Source of the DNA: Erysipelotrichaceae bacterium OPF54
GTDB taxonomy: Bacteria > Bacillota_I > Bacilli_A > Erysipelotrichales > Erysipelotrichaceae
Assembly (NCBI GenBank): GCA_022834735.1
Contig: BQKD01000001.1
Span: 1,713,659 to 1,777,658, forward strand
Length of the DNA stretch: 64,000 nucleotides
Direction of reading: 5' to 3'
The notes under the pieces are model-generated. The model searched no databases and was not told where the DNA came from. It saw nothing but the letters and a program-made list of their open reading frames with translations. Positions within the stretch are counted from its first letter, which is position 1; every line of letters begins with the position of its first letter. The translations under genes and the position numbers were made by a program. Shown in pieces: positions 46,883-55,917 of the stretch.

Positions 46883-48151
46883 ATGAACACATTTCAAAAG
46901 GCCGCGACATCCGTTCTTCTGTCTTTTCTTGCTTTATCCTTAAGCGGATGCGGTAATGCAGAACAAAGCAGCATTCCCGAAATCGAGATTCTCTCCTACA
47001 AGCGGGAAGCTGTTGACGTCATGAACGAAATTGAAGACCTGTTCAATTCGACCCACGACGATGTCCGCCTGAAAATCAGCAGTCCAAACGAAGCGATGAC
47101 GATCCTGAAAACACGTCTTATTCGTGACGACTATCCTGATATCGTCGCGATCGGAGGCGATATCAATTATTCTAATTTTCTGGATGCCGATCTATTTATG
47201 GACATATCCGACCTGCCAGCCCTCTCTGATGTTAAACCAGGATATCTGGATATTGACAAACAGCTCGAACTCGTAGAAAAGGAAGGAACGTACGCCCTGC
47301 CTTATGTTGCGAATGCTGCCGGCATTCTCTACAATAAAGATCTTTTTGATCAGTACAACTGGAAGATCCCGGCAACATGGGACGAATTCATTCAGTTATG
47401 CCAGGATATTCAGAGCAAAGGACTGACACCGCTTTATTTTGGATATAAGGACACGTGGACAACACTGGCGCCATGGAACGCTCTGGCTGTCGATCTGGTC
47501 GATGCCGATATCTGCGCTCAGGTCAACAAAAATGAAGCTGCATTTGCTGACGCGTACAAAGATGTGGCACGCAAGCAGAAAGAACTTCTCAAATATTGCC
47601 AGCCCAATCCCTACGCTTATTCCTATACGGATGCAGCAACCGCTTTTGCGAACGGCGAAGCAGTCATGTGGCCAATCGGCAGTTATGCGATCAGTCAGGT
47701 TCAAAGCGTAAATCCAGATATGAACATCGATTCCTTCGTCATGCCCGGAAGCAATGTTCCGGAAGAAAATATTCTTAATTCTGGTATTGATGTGCAATTC
47801 TCGGTTCTTGAAAACTGTCCGGACAAAGAAGCTGCTTATGAGGTCCTGGATTTTCTTTACTCGGATGAAGTACTCAACATGTATCTGGAAGATCAGGGCG
47901 GTATCGCCACAAAGAAAGGCGATTTCCCGATCATGGAATATTTAAAGGGTATGGAAACGTATATTCTTTCTGGTCAGGTAGCTGACTATCAGGACCATCA
48001 TTATCCGACCGAAATGGCCGTCGATGCGATGATCCAGACATATCTGCTCGATGAAAAAGAAGACGCGCTCGAAACGTTCCTGAACAAATTTGATTCAGAC
48101 TGGCAGCGTTACAATCGCGATGTGATCGAACGACTGCGAAAGGAGGAATAA
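46883..48151 (+). CDS. Sugar ABC transporter binding lipoprotein
   Basis: This 422-residue extracellular binding protein is of the MsmE/RafE type. The lipoprotein signal ends at LSLSGCGNAEQ (Cys near 23). The fold shows the family strand EIEILSYKREAVDVMNEIED and YALPYVANAAGILYNKDLFD, where sugar-binding proteins usually place the open-close hinge. GGAAAGGAG precedes the ATG. It is first of four genes for an importer that, given the GH36 and AraC neighbours, probably carries raffinose, stachyose or melibiose. Confidence 0.94.
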   Translation: MNTFQKAATSVLLSFLALSLSGCGNAEQSSIPEIEILSYKREAVDVMNEIEDLFNSTHDDVRLKISSPNEAMTILKTRLIRDDYPDIVAIGGDINYSNFLDADLFMDISDLPALSDVKPGYLDIDKQLELVEKEGTYALPYVANAAGILYNKDLFDQYNWKIPATWDEFIQLCQDIQSKGLTPLYFGYKDTWTTLAPWNALAVDLVDADICAQVNKNEAAFADAYKDVARKQKELLKYCQPNPYAYSYTDAATAFANGEAVMWPIGSYAISQVQSVNPDMNIDSFVMPGSNVPEENILNSGIDVQFSVLENCPDKEAAYEVLDFLYSDEVLNMYLEDQGGIATKKGDFPIMEYLKGMETYILSGQVADYQDHHYPTEMAVDAMIQTYLLDEKEDALETFLNKFDSDWQRYNRDVIERLRKEE

Positions 48152-48152
48152 C

Positions 48153-49028
48153 ATGAAAAAGAAAATGTCAAACCGCACGAAAACTTATTTGCTTATTTTG
48201 GTCCCTGCTCTAATCCTGTTCATCCTGTTCAACACATGGCCCATGATCAACGGACTGATCTACAGTTTCACCAACTATAAAGGATATGGAAAATTTGACT
48301 GGGTCGGGCTACGTAATTATACCGATCTGTTTCAGGATGGACGTGTATTGAAGAGCTATTTGTTTACCTTTAAATATGCGATCTGCGGAACGATTCTTGT
48401 CAATATTCTTTCCCTGCTGATGGCCTTGGCCCTCAACGCAAAGATCCGGTTCAAATCGGCGCTGCGCGGTATTTATTTTGTGCCGAATATCCTTGGCGGG
48501 CTTGTTATCGGTTATATTTTCAGCTTCTTCTTTACTTATATCCTTCCGTATATTGGTGAAGCATGGAACATCGGATGGCTGAAGAATTCGATCCTCGCCT
48601 CCCCTGCCTATGCATGGATCGGTGTATTGATCGTCGGAGTATGGCAAGCCGTGGCAATGACCACCATTATATATATATCCGGTTTGCAGACGGTACCAGG
48701 CGATGTGTATGAGGCAAGCCGGATAGATGGCGCAAGCAAATGGACCGAATTCTGGAAAGTGACTTTCCCTTTGATCATCCCGTTTATCTCGATCAACTTT
48801 GTTTTAACAACAAAAAACTTCCTGATGGTATTTGATCAGATCATGTCTTTGACGAATGGCGGACCAGCCCAGTCTACAGAATCGATCTCGTTTCTGATCT
48901 ACCGAAACGGGCTTGACGGCGGTCAGTTCGGATTCCAGAGCGCCAACGCATTCGTATTCTTTCTTGTGATCGTCGTCATTTCTGTTGCGCAACAGCTCAT
49001 CACTGGCAAGAAGGAGGAACAGTTATGA
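48153..49028 (+). CDS. Sugar ABC transporter permease (MsmF/RafF type)
   Basis: This 291-residue inner-membrane permease has six helices. The EAA loop that docks the ATPase is YEASRIDGASKWTEFWKVTF (near 195). It starts two bases after the binding-protein stop and its end overlaps the second permease by ATGA. The long N-terminal loop with WPMINGLIYSFTNYKGYGK is typical of MalF-like sugar permeases. Confidence 0.95.
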   Translation: MKKKMSNRTKTYLLILVPALILFILFNTWPMINGLIYSFTNYKGYGKFDWVGLRNYTDLFQDGRVLKSYLFTFKYAICGTILVNILSLLMALALNAKIRFKSALRGIYFVPNILGGLVIGYIFSFFFTYILPYIGEAWNIGWLKNSILASPAYAWIGVLIVGVWQAVAMTTIIYISGLQTVPGDVYEASRIDGASKWTEFWKVTFPLIIPFISINFVLTTKNFLMVFDQIMSLTNGGPAQSTESISFLIYRNGLDGGQFGFQSANAFVFFLVIVVISVAQQLITGKKEEQL

Positions 49029-49876
49029 GCAAAAAAGTCAAAGAAAATAAACATACGAACTGGCTGCTTACGATCGTACTCATTTTAGGGACGCTGACCG
49101 TTTTCTTCCCGTTGTACATGGCTTTGGTCATTGCATTTAAAAAGCCTTCCGAAATGACAAACAATGTTGAAGGGGCGCTTGGATTTCCGAAAGAACTTGG
49201 CTTTTCCAATTTTTCAAAAGCTATGGAAGTAACTGATTTCTGGAATACATTAGGCAATTCTCTTCTGATCACAATATCGACGATCATTCTTGGAATTATC
49301 CTTTATTCGCTGGTCGGTTATGTGCTAGGACGCACAACGGCCAAATCAAAACATTTCAAGCTGATCTATCTCTATATCATTTCAGGAATGTTTGTCCCTT
49401 TTGCGATTTTGATGATGCCTCTCGTTAAAGAAACAGCACAGCTCCATCTTGGAAACCAGCTTGGCGTCATCCTGCTCTATCTTGTATTTTATATGCCAAT
49501 GAATGTCATGCTATATGCAGGATATATGAAAAATATTCCAGAAACAATGGAAGAAGCGAGCATGGTCGACGGAGCGAATACCTGGAAAACCTACTGGAAA
49601 GTCATCTTTCCAATGATGAAGCCAATGCATGCGACCGTCGCCATCATGACCGCTCTGGGAACATGGAACGATGTAATGACACCGCTTGTCATCATGTCCG
49701 GTACCGGGATTAATACGCTGCCAATCGCTCAGCTTAATTTCCAGACTGCGTTTGGAACGAATTATAATTTAGCGTTTGCATCCTATATTCTATCTTTGAT
49801 CCCTATGCTCATATTCTATATTATTTGTCAGAAACAGATTTTAAGTGGCGTAGCAAATGGCGCTGTGAAAGGATAA
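49025..49876 (+). CDS. Sugar ABC transporter permease (MsmG/RafG type)
   Basis: This 283-residue permease with six helices forms the heterodimer with the previous gene product. The EAA loop is EEASMVDGANTWKTYWKVIF. GGAGGAACAG lies before the ATG. It belongs to the MalG-like CUT1 group. Confidence 0.95.
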   Translation: MSKKVKENKHTNWLLTIVLILGTLTVFFPLYMALVIAFKKPSEMTNNVEGALGFPKELGFSNFSKAMEVTDFWNTLGNSLLITISTIILGIILYSLVGYVLGRTTAKSKHFKLIYLYIISGMFVPFAILMMPLVKETAQLHLGNQLGVILLYLVFYMPMNVMLYAGYMKNIPETMEEASMVDGANTWKTYWKVIFPMMKPMHATVAIMTALGTWNDVMTPLVIMSGTGINTLPIAQLNFQTAFGTNYNLAFASYILSLIPMLIFYIICQKQILSGVANGAVKG

Positions 49877-49882
49877 TCAATT

Positions 49883-50983
49883 ATGTCAGAAGTAGTATTA
49901 GACCATATTCAGAAAATCTATCCCAATGGATACCAGGCAGTAAAAGATTTCAGCATGACCATTCATGATCGGGAGTTCATCATTTTTGTCGGCCCTTCCG
50001 GATGCGGAAAAACGACGACGCTGCGCATGATCGCCGGGCTTGAAGATATCAGCGCAGGAACATTGACTATTGATGGTTCCGTATGCAATAATAAAGAGCC
50101 AAAGGATCGCAATATTGCGATGGTTTTCCAGAATTACGCTCTTTATCCCCATATGACAGTTCGCAGGAACATGGAATACCCTCTTAAGATTGCGAAACTT
50201 CCTAAAGAGGAGATCGATATGCGCATCGATCACGCAGCCAGAATCCTTGAACTGCAGAATCTGCTGGACCGCAAGCCCAAAGCGTTGTCCGGCGGTCAAA
50301 GACAGCGTGTTGCGATGGGACGGGCAATCGTCCGCAATCCGAAAGTGCTGCTCATGGACGAGCCGCTAAGTAACCTGGACGCCAAGCTGCGCGGACAAAT
50401 GCGAATAGAAATTGCCCGGCTTCACAAGGAACTCGAAACCACAACGATCTATGTTACACACGATCAGACCGAAGCGATGACTTTAGGCGATCGGATCGTT
50501 GTAATGAATGATGGAGTGGTCCAGCAGATCGATACGCCTCAAAACTTGTACGAAAAGCCGCGAAATTTATTTGTTGCGACCTTTATCGGAATGCCTGTAA
50601 TGAATGTTCTGGAAGCACAACTTGATGAGAACGCTCTTGCAGGCCAGGGATTTCGTCTTACGCTTCCTGAATCCTGGAATAAAATCCTTAAGAAAAAAGG
50701 GATAAAGCAAGGAAAGAATCTCAAAGTCGGAATTCGTCCGGAAAACCTTTCGATCCGCTTCGAGCCTTCTGAGCAAGGATTGAAAGGGATTCTTGATGTC
50801 GTCGAACGGCTAGGAAGCATGACAAATGTTTATATGACCATGGAAAACGGTTCAAAAATCGTTGCCACTCTTCCAGGGGATGTGATCGTGAAAGATAGCG
50901 AATCAATTACCTTGATTCCTGATCAGAATGCACTTCATATTTTTGATGCGGACACAGATCTAAGCCTTCTCTATACTGAATAA
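49883..50983 (+). CDS. Sugar ABC transporter ATPase (MsmK/UgpC type)
   Basis: This 366-residue ATPase powers CUT1 sugar import. Walker A is VGPSGCGKTTTLRM, the Q-loop is MVFQNYALYPH, the signature is ALSGGQRQRVAMGRA, Walker B is VLLMDEPLSNLDAKLR and the H-loop is VTHDQTEAM. A C-terminal OB/TOBE domain follows, which in this family takes regulatory input. In many Firmicutes msmK is encoded elsewhere and shared; here it closes the operon. Confidence 0.97.
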   Translation: MSEVVLDHIQKIYPNGYQAVKDFSMTIHDREFIIFVGPSGCGKTTTLRMIAGLEDISAGTLTIDGSVCNNKEPKDRNIAMVFQNYALYPHMTVRRNMEYPLKIAKLPKEEIDMRIDHAARILELQNLLDRKPKALSGGQRQRVAMGRAIVRNPKVLLMDEPLSNLDAKLRGQMRIEIARLHKELETTTIYVTHDQTEAMTLGDRIVVMNDGVVQQIDTPQNLYEKPRNLFVATFIGMPVMNVLEAQLDENALAGQGFRLTLPESWNKILKKKGIKQGKNLKVGIRPENLSIRFEPSEQGLKGILDVVERLGSMTNVYMTMENGSKIVATLPGDVIVKDSESITLIPDQNALHIFDADTDLSLLYTE

Positions 50984-50994
50984 CCTGGTTTTTC

Positions 50995-51034
50995 AAAGAC
51001 CTTCAGACACCAGCGATGAAGGTCTTTCTTTATT
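50995..51034 (+). terminator. Terminator of the ABC importer operon
   Basis: AAAGACCTTC pairs with GAAGGTCTTT (10 bp) and is followed by CTTTATT. Confidence 0.88.
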
Positions 51035-51066
51035 CATATTCGCGATCTTGTATTTATCTGTGAACG

Positions 51067-51114
51067 AACTCCCCACCTGTAGAGGTGGGAGTCTTCTTGC
51101 CTATAGTTGATAAA
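51067..51114. repeat. IS605-type left-end remnant (copy A)
   Basis: CCCACC/GGTGGG around TGTAGA, then GTCTTCTTGCCTATAGTTGA. This matches the left end of the tnpB element at 57.1 kb, with no tnpB nearby. It is a solo end. Confidence 0.75.
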
Positions 51115-51142
51115 TCTTTCATAAATCTTTTTAACTTTTCTC

Positions 51143-51171
51143 TTGTCAAGAACCTGATTCCATGCTAATAT
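51143..51171 (+). promoter_or_regulatory. tRNA-Lys promoter
   Basis: TTGTCA and TAATAT with a 17-bp spacer, ending 17 bp before the tRNA. This is a near-consensus housekeeping promoter, as expected for a stable RNA. Confidence 0.85.
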
Positions 51172-51187
51172 AGTTAAGCATTCAGAT

Positions 51188-51263
51188 GGATCCTTAGCTC
51201 AGTTGGCAGAGCAACTGACTCTTAATCAGTGGGTCTAGGGTTCGAATCCCTAAGGATCCACCA
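51188..51263 (+). tRNA. tRNA-Lys (anticodon CTT)
   Basis: This 76-nt tRNA has acceptor GGATCCT/AGGATCC, D-arm AGCTCAGTTGGCAGAGCA, and anticodon stem ACTGA/TCAGT around loop CTCTTAA, so it reads AAG. The T-arm GGGTTCGAATCCC follows, then discriminator A and an encoded CCA. All stems pair. It has its own promoter and terminator. Confidence 0.97.
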
Positions 51264-51275
51264 TCTGCAAATGAT

Positions 51276-51308
51276 ACGGTCATTCAAACGGATGGCCGTT
51301 TTTTTTGT
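51276..51308 (+). terminator. Terminator after tRNA-Lys
   Basis: ACGGtCAT pairs with ATGgCCGT around an 8-nt loop and is followed by eight T. Confidence 0.8.
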
Positions 51309-51359
51309 TCGATAAAAAACGTACTCAGCAATCGAATACACTGAATACGTTTTGATCAT

Positions 51360-52292
51360 TCATTCTTTGTATTTGTAAAATCCTTCTCCAGCCTGTACAC
51401 CCGTTTTTCCCTGATCGATCTTCTCTTTCAGCATAGCCGCCACTTTTTCCATTCCCGGCTGCGCGCTGCTGATATCGTACGCCGTTTTCAGTCCGACCAC
51501 ATCCAGGATCCGGAACGGTCCGTAAGGAGCACCCGTTCCGAGCACCCATGTCTTGTCGATCGTTTCCGCATCGGCGATCCCATTCACAAGAAGAAGCTGG
51601 GCTGCGCTCAAAAACGGCACAAGCATGGAATTCAGGATATACCCTGGCTGCTCTTTTTTCAACAGAAGCGGCACCATGCCGATCGATCGTGCAAAATCGG
51701 CCACTTCCTCATAAACGGCCGGATCCGTTTCGGCATGTCCCATGACCTCCGCTGTATTGTTGGTCCAGATCGAATTGGCAAAATGCAGGGCCATATAGCG
51801 TTTTGGATCTTTCACATAGGAAACAAATGTTCCCGGCACCATGGTCGAAGAATTGGTGACCACGATCGCATCCTCTTTCAGATACGGTTTGATGCTTTCA
51901 TAAAAAGCGATCTTGGACTGCGGATCTTCGGCAACCGATTCGATGATCAGATCGGCATCTTCAAAAGCAGAAGCCAGATCCAGTTCGAACCGAATGCTTT
52001 CTGCCGCTTTTTCGACCTGCTCCTTGAGCTCGTCAATTTTCTCATCCGTGAGATCCTTCAAACCATCCACCATTCCCCGGGGATATCGAGGCGAATCACT
52101 GCCGCACAACGGACGAAGCGATTCAAGCGTGGAAAGATAAATCTTTTTCAGCCGTTCGAATTTCGGCTTTGCCCGCTCGATCGATGCGGGGCTGCGAAGC
52201 CACACGGTCACATCCTTTCCTTTGAATGCGCTTTGAAATGCGATCTGGCTGCCCAGCACGCCACCTCCGGCAACCACCACTTTTTTGATCAT
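51360..52292 (-). CDS. 3-hydroxyacyl-CoA dehydrogenase family protein
   Basis: This 310-residue NAD-dependent dehydrogenase has an N-terminal Rossmann fold (KKVVVAGGGVLGSQIAFQSA, glycine motif at 8-13), DADLIIESVAEDPQSK, VVTNSSTMVPG and the catalytic His in YMALHFANSIWTNNTAEVMG. The C-terminal dimer domain (PGYILNSMLVPFLSAAQLLL) completes it. Family members oxidise 3-hydroxyacyl-CoA or related hydroxy acids. No beta-oxidation genes are near, so the true substrate is uncertain. A weak cre-like motif lies upstream. Confidence 0.93.
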   Translation of the reverse strand: MIKKVVVAGGGVLGSQIAFQSAFKGKDVTVWLRSPASIERAKPKFERLKKIYLSTLESLRPLCGSDSPRYPRGMVDGLKDLTDEKIDELKEQVEKAAESIRFELDLASAFEDADLIIESVAEDPQSKIAFYESIKPYLKEDAIVVTNSSTMVPGTFVSYVKDPKRYMALHFANSIWTNNTAEVMGHAETDPAVYEEVADFARSIGMVPLLLKKEQPGYILNSMLVPFLSAAQLLLVNGIADAETIDKTWVLGTGAPYGPFRILDVVGLKTAYDISSAQPGMEKVAAMLKEKIDQGKTGVQAGEGFYKYKE

Positions 52293-52348
52293 AAAGATCT
52301 CCTCTCTTTCTTTTGTCTATCATGGCATGTTTTCAATAGAAAGAGAAC

Positions 52349-52362
52349 TGAAGCGCTTTCAA
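52349..52362. promoter_or_regulatory. cre-like motif before the dehydrogenase
   Basis: TGAAGCGCTTTCAA keeps the AAGCGCTTTC core but is one base short of the standard spacing. Weak support. Confidence 0.35.
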
Positions 52363-52412
52363 CAAAAAAAAGAAGGCGATGCCATATCACCTTCTATATT
52401 CTTCTTTATCCT

Positions 52413-53393
52413 CTAACGTACCCAGTTGATATTCTGCTCATGGCCGACCGGGTATATGATCAGCTCGGACTGGTCAAGATCCAGATCTTTGGTATGGATC
52501 GCATTGATCTGCTGGTTATCGTATGTCGTCCAGTAGAAATCCATCGTATCCAGATTCGCGCCAGCCGTATAATTCGTGATCTCATAGAAACCGTCTTTTT
52601 CATGGTTGGCTCCATCGATCTGTTCCACCGTCTGCATGATCCTGAAAAACTGATTGAGCGTGGCAGCATCCGTTTCCTTCGCTTTCGAATTATTCATCAT
52701 GAACGCCGCGCGGACAAACCGGGACATCGAATCCAGTCCTCCTGGCAATCCGTCGCTGCCCATGCCCGAACTGTAAAATGGCACATCAAGATGCGGAACA
52801 ATACGGTTTTCCGGGTATTCAGCCGTCAGATTCAAATAATTGGCAAAGTTGACTGCCTGAGCCGGATATTCCGGCGCATTCGCCAGCACATTCAGATCAT
52901 TCTCATACACGTGAAGACCGGTCGCTGTCCGCTCCACGACAATACTTCCCTTTTTGTCGCAGCAGATCCAGTGCAGCGGCACCGATTTTACTTTTTCATT
53001 GAAATCATCCGCTACCAGATTGATCTCAGCCAGTTCTTTCCTGACATCATCCAGATTCCGGCATGAAGAAAGCAGATAAGGGATCAGTTCGAACGAAGTG
53101 ACATTCTTCTTTCCTTCTTCCAACTCCGTGTTGTATTGGCCGTAATTCGGAAAATTCAGACTGGCAGCCCCTACTCCATATTCGTTCACACCTTCAAAAA
53201 ACAGCGGATAGCCGTATCCGGTCAGCGCCATCCCGACGATCGCCGAATGAACCGGCATATCTTCCAGATGGCGGAATTTCAAAACATAATTCCGAGGACA
53301 AACCGTTACATCATTACCCAGCTTGTACTGCAGATCAAGATTGCGTCCAAAATAGCTGTATTTTCCATTTCTATACAAAACACTCGTACACAT
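52413..53393 (-). CDS. Choloylglycine (bile salt) hydrolase
   Basis: This 326-residue Ntn-hydrolase cleaves glycine or taurine from conjugated bile salts in the cytosol. After removal of Met1, Cys2 becomes the nucleophile. The rest of the active site is in place: Arg17 and Asp20 in YFGRNLDLQ, Asn80 in ASLNFPNYG, Asn172 in VLANAPEY and Arg225 in DSMSRFVRAAF. GLPGGLDS matches the bile-salt-hydrolase loop, though penicillin V acylases are close relatives. ATG 53393 has AAGGAGG 7 bases before it. Its presence points to a gut habitat. Confidence 0.93.
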   Translation of the reverse strand: MCTSVLYRNGKYSYFGRNLDLQYKLGNDVTVCPRNYVLKFRHLEDMPVHSAIVGMALTGYGYPLFFEGVNEYGVGAASLNFPNYGQYNTELEEGKKNVTSFELIPYLLSSCRNLDDVRKELAEINLVADDFNEKVKSVPLHWICCDKKGSIVVERTATGLHVYENDLNVLANAPEYPAQAVNFANYLNLTAEYPENRIVPHLDVPFYSSGMGSDGLPGGLDSMSRFVRAAFMMNNSKAKETDAATLNQFFRIMQTVEQIDGANHEKDGFYEITNYTAGANLDTMDFYWTTYDNQQINAIHTKDLDLDQSELIIYPVGHEQNINWVR

Positions 53394-53473
53394 AAGAAAA
53401 CCTCCTTTTCTCCTATTATAGCATTCTCCAGATCTCATATATCCTGATTTACATTGCTTTTCTTATATCAATC

Positions 53474-53507
53474 AAAAAAAAAAAAAAAAAAAACGAGGAT
53501 CTTCCTC
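53474..53507 (-). terminator. Terminator with a 20-base A/T tract
   Basis: On the minus strand GAGGA-AGA-TCCTC is followed by an uninterrupted run of 20 T (A on the plus strand, 53474-53493). It would end the GH1 remnant message. The homopolymer is the longest in the window. Confidence 0.75.
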
Positions 53508-53523
53508 CCCGTTCTTCGCGCTC

Positions 53524-54120
53524 TTATAGGTGCCCTGCGTCTGCAGGATCCCACGCAAAACCTTTTTGTCCAGCCACGTCCCTGTACCATAGGCCCGAAG
53601 CTTTGATCCTTCGTTTCTGATCATTGATATCCACTTCCACCAGACCGTACCGGTTCCGGTACGCATTGTTCCAGCTCCAGCAGTCAAAGGCCACCCACAC
53701 ATGGAACCCGAAGCAGAGCGAACCTTCATCGATCGCTTTATGCACCCAGTACAAGTGTTCCTTCAAAAAACCGATCCGGTAGCAATCCTGGATAATTCCT
53801 TCTTCATTGCGGAATCTCTCTTCATCATGCACACCCATTCCCGTCTCCGAAACGAACCATTCCAGCGTCGGATACCGCTTTTTGAGAACCATCGCGATAT
53901 CGTAAATACCTTTTGGATAAATTTCCCATCCTTTGGAAGCCTTGATCCGTCTTTGCGGCCATTCATAATGCGCGTAATATTTTTCCGGAAGCCAGCCGTC
54001 TTCTTCCAGTTCTTCCCAACGATGCTGCACCATGGTCGGGTGATAATAGTTGATGCCTGTAAAATCGATCAGATTGTCCTTCAACGTTTTCTCATCTTCT
54101 TTATTTGTTTTCCGTGACAT
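53524..54120 (-). pseudogene. GH1 beta-glucosidase, C-terminal part (split gene)
   Basis: These are the last 198 residues of a GH1 glycosidase: NLIDFTGINYYHPTMVQHRW, the nucleophile Glu in LEWFVSETGMGVHD, and AFDCWSWNNAYRNRYGLVEV. The N-terminal part lies at 57153-57918, on the other side of the tnpB/IS110 insertion, which ends at this point (right-end hairpin at 54124). This half keeps its frame. Confidence 0.88.
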
Positions 54121-54253
54121 CCTCCCCCACCTATAGAGGTGGGGGCTTCCTTTCGCTTAAAAAGCGAACAGTCGGTTCTCGTTCGAGCAGTCTATTGACC
54201 ACAGCATAAGCGAGCTATCCCCGTGTGTCCCACGGTTCTTTTTTATTCACAGG
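54121..54253 (-). ncRNA. Omega-RNA / right end of the tnpB element
   Basis: On the minus strand this stretch has GAACCGTGGGACACACGGGG, then AGCTCGCTTATGCTGTGG, a CGAACGAGAACCG segment, a GCGAAAGG/CGCTTTTTAAGCG stem and the terminal CCCCCACC palindrome. This order (CCGTGGG-ACA-CACGGGG stem then terminal hairpin) is the known form of omega-RNA scaffolds that guide TnpB. The guide would be read from the DNA just past the right end, here the GH1 gene. It normally overlaps the 3' end of tnpB and is now 1.65 kb away from it. Confidence 0.7.
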
Positions 54254-54286
54254 CTATGCCAATACGATCCGCATGCCTTCCTTATT
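54254..54286 (-). pseudogene. Detached last codons of tnpB
   Basis: The minus strand reads NKEGMRIVLA and then a stop directly before the omega-RNA. TnpB proteins usually end with such an E-G-x-R tail after AAINIR, and the tnpB frame at 55.9 kb stops with the foreign tail KLSSLNK after AAINIR. These codons are therefore the true C-terminus, cut off by IS110. Confidence 0.75.
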
Positions 54287-54352
54287 CTGTAAATCATTTT
54301 TGGCTAAAATGCTATTTTGGCTAAACTTCCCCCTTTCCCCCGTTACATCATG

Positions 54353-55651
54353 CTAACTTTGGTTTATAATAGTCACAAGATCTATTGCGATTTCTTCTTT
54401 TGTCTTGCCGAGATCCAGTAGATCCCGGATGACCGTTTTAAAGTTTCTCTTGGCTTTGCGAAGGCTCAGTTCGCGCGGTCTTCCATTGTCATCCATATCT
54501 TTTGGATGCCATTCTGCGCCATCTTTCAACATTGACCAGATACTGACAAGTATTTTCCTGGCAATCGCGATGATGGCCCTTTTTTTTCCTTGTCTTCCTG
54601 CAATTCCGTTGAACTTGTACCGATAATACGGATTCTGCGCCTTGATAGCTGCCCACGCACACTCCACGAGAACCGGTTTGAGATATTTCCCTCCCTTTGT
54701 AATATGCCGGCTGTTCTTCTTTCCAGCTGATTCATTTCGTCCTGGTACAAGTCCGGCCCATCGTGTCAGCTTGTCGGCTGTATAGAACGGATCCATATTG
54801 TTTCCTATTTCCGCAATGATCTTTATAGCTGACATTCTTCCTATACCCGGAACGCTCATCAGAAGATCGATCTCTTTTTTATATTGGGCCGCCAGCATGT
54901 CGATCTCTTCATCCAGTGTCCTGATCTGTTCTTCAAGGAACTGGAGATGCTGACGTGTATGGGCAATGATTTTCTTTTCGACCGCGTCAAATTCAAAACC
55001 ATTGCATGCTTCCAGTATATCTTCCTGCGAAGCACGGCATCGGCTGTCGACGCAGCAGAGAATATCTTCTTTTGTATAGGGATCCTCACCAATCAGCAGA
55101 TCGATGATCTTTTGTGCGCTTTTTGAAAAAACGCTTGAGAAAACCATATCCAGCTTATAGTTCCGGCATGTGAGCGAATTGATGAGACGGTTCTTCTCCT
55201 GCGTGCACTGCTGCACATATTTTATTCTTAGACGCGTCAGTTCTCTTAATTTTCGGATCGTCCAGTCTGGAATAAAGCTTTTCTTCGTTTCGCCATGACG
55301 ATACTTGTTGACGATCCACATGGCATCTTTATCATCGTCTTTTTCGTCCCGAACAGCTTTCACCCATTTGGGATTCACGATACGGACTTCTTCCATATCG
55401 GATTCGAGAACATTGAAGACAGGAATCCAGTATTTGCCTGTGGACTCCATGCAGACATGACGGCAGCCATGTTCCAGCAGCCAGTGATCGAAACGGATCA
55501 GATCGTTGGTAAAAGTAGAAAAACGTTTTTTGAAATAAGCCGGATGAAGAGGATCAGATGCGTCGCATACGACAGCGACAATAAAACGTTTGTGGACATC
55601 GACACCGCATGCGATCGGAAGTGTGACATCCATCGGTTTAACTTTCGCCAT
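54353..55651 (-). CDS. IS110-family transposase (DEDD recombinase)
   Basis: This 432-residue recombinase has an N-terminal RuvC-like DEDD domain (ACGVDVHKRFIVAVVC with the first Asp; CMESTGKYWIPVFNVLE with Glu; VRDEKDDDKDAMWIVNKY with the paired Asp) and a C-terminal transposase-20 domain (LLMSVPGIGRMSAIKIIAEI; WAGLVPGRNESAGKKNSRHI with the nucleophilic Ser region). The length is normal and it looks active. IS110 enzymes are directed by a bridge RNA from the element's end. AAGGAGGTATTGCT precedes the ATG. Confidence 0.94.
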   Translation of the reverse strand: MAKVKPMDVTLPIACGVDVHKRFIVAVVCDASDPLHPAYFKKRFSTFTNDLIRFDHWLLEHGCRHVCMESTGKYWIPVFNVLESDMEEVRIVNPKWVKAVRDEKDDDKDAMWIVNKYRHGETKKSFIPDWTIRKLRELTRLRIKYVQQCTQEKNRLINSLTCRNYKLDMVFSSVFSKSAQKIIDLLIGEDPYTKEDILCCVDSRCRASQEDILEACNGFEFDAVEKKIIAHTRQHLQFLEEQIRTLDEEIDMLAAQYKKEIDLLMSVPGIGRMSAIKIIAEIGNNMDPFYTADKLTRWAGLVPGRNESAGKKNSRHITKGGKYLKPVLVECAWAAIKAQNPYYRYKFNGIAGRQGKKRAIIAIARKILVSIWSMLKDGAEWHPKDMDDNGRPRELSLRKAKRNFKTVIRDLLDLGKTKEEIAIDLVTIINQS

Positions 55652-55865
55652 AGCAATACCTCCTTAAAAAGATAGGCAGCGGATCAGTCTGATCACCGGT
55701 TTCGATACATTTGAAATGTCCGTGATATTTTATTCTTCGTCCTCGTAGGTATATTTAGGGGTTCATAAGATCAGACACGACAGTTTTCTTAACAGTTTGA
55801 ATACCTAAGGTATTTCTACTGGGTAGGAACACGTGTTCATGATCCTCTGCTGGCTTTAGTATAAA
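55652..55865 (-). ncRNA. Candidate bridge RNA at the IS110 left end
   Basis: A TATACT box (minus strand, 55859-55864) is followed by about 200 nt of non-coding sequence with perfect small palindromes GAACACGTGTTC and AATACCTTAGGTATT, ending at the transposase ribosome site. Length and position fit bridge RNAs of IS110 elements. Upstream of it GAGACCCC/GGGGTCTC plus six T (55880-55915) forms a terminator that would block entry from tnpB. Confidence 0.6.
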
Positions 55866-55879
55866 CGAATCGGCACATT

Positions 55880-55915
55880 CAAAAAAGAGACCCCGATTTT
55901 CATGTTCTGGGGTCT
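55880..55915 (-). terminator. Terminator at the IS110 left end
   Basis: GAGACCCC and GGGGTCTC pair perfectly over 8 bp and are followed by TTTTTT on the minus strand, between the broken tnpB and the bridge-RNA promoter. Confidence 0.85.
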
Positions 55916-55917
55916 CG

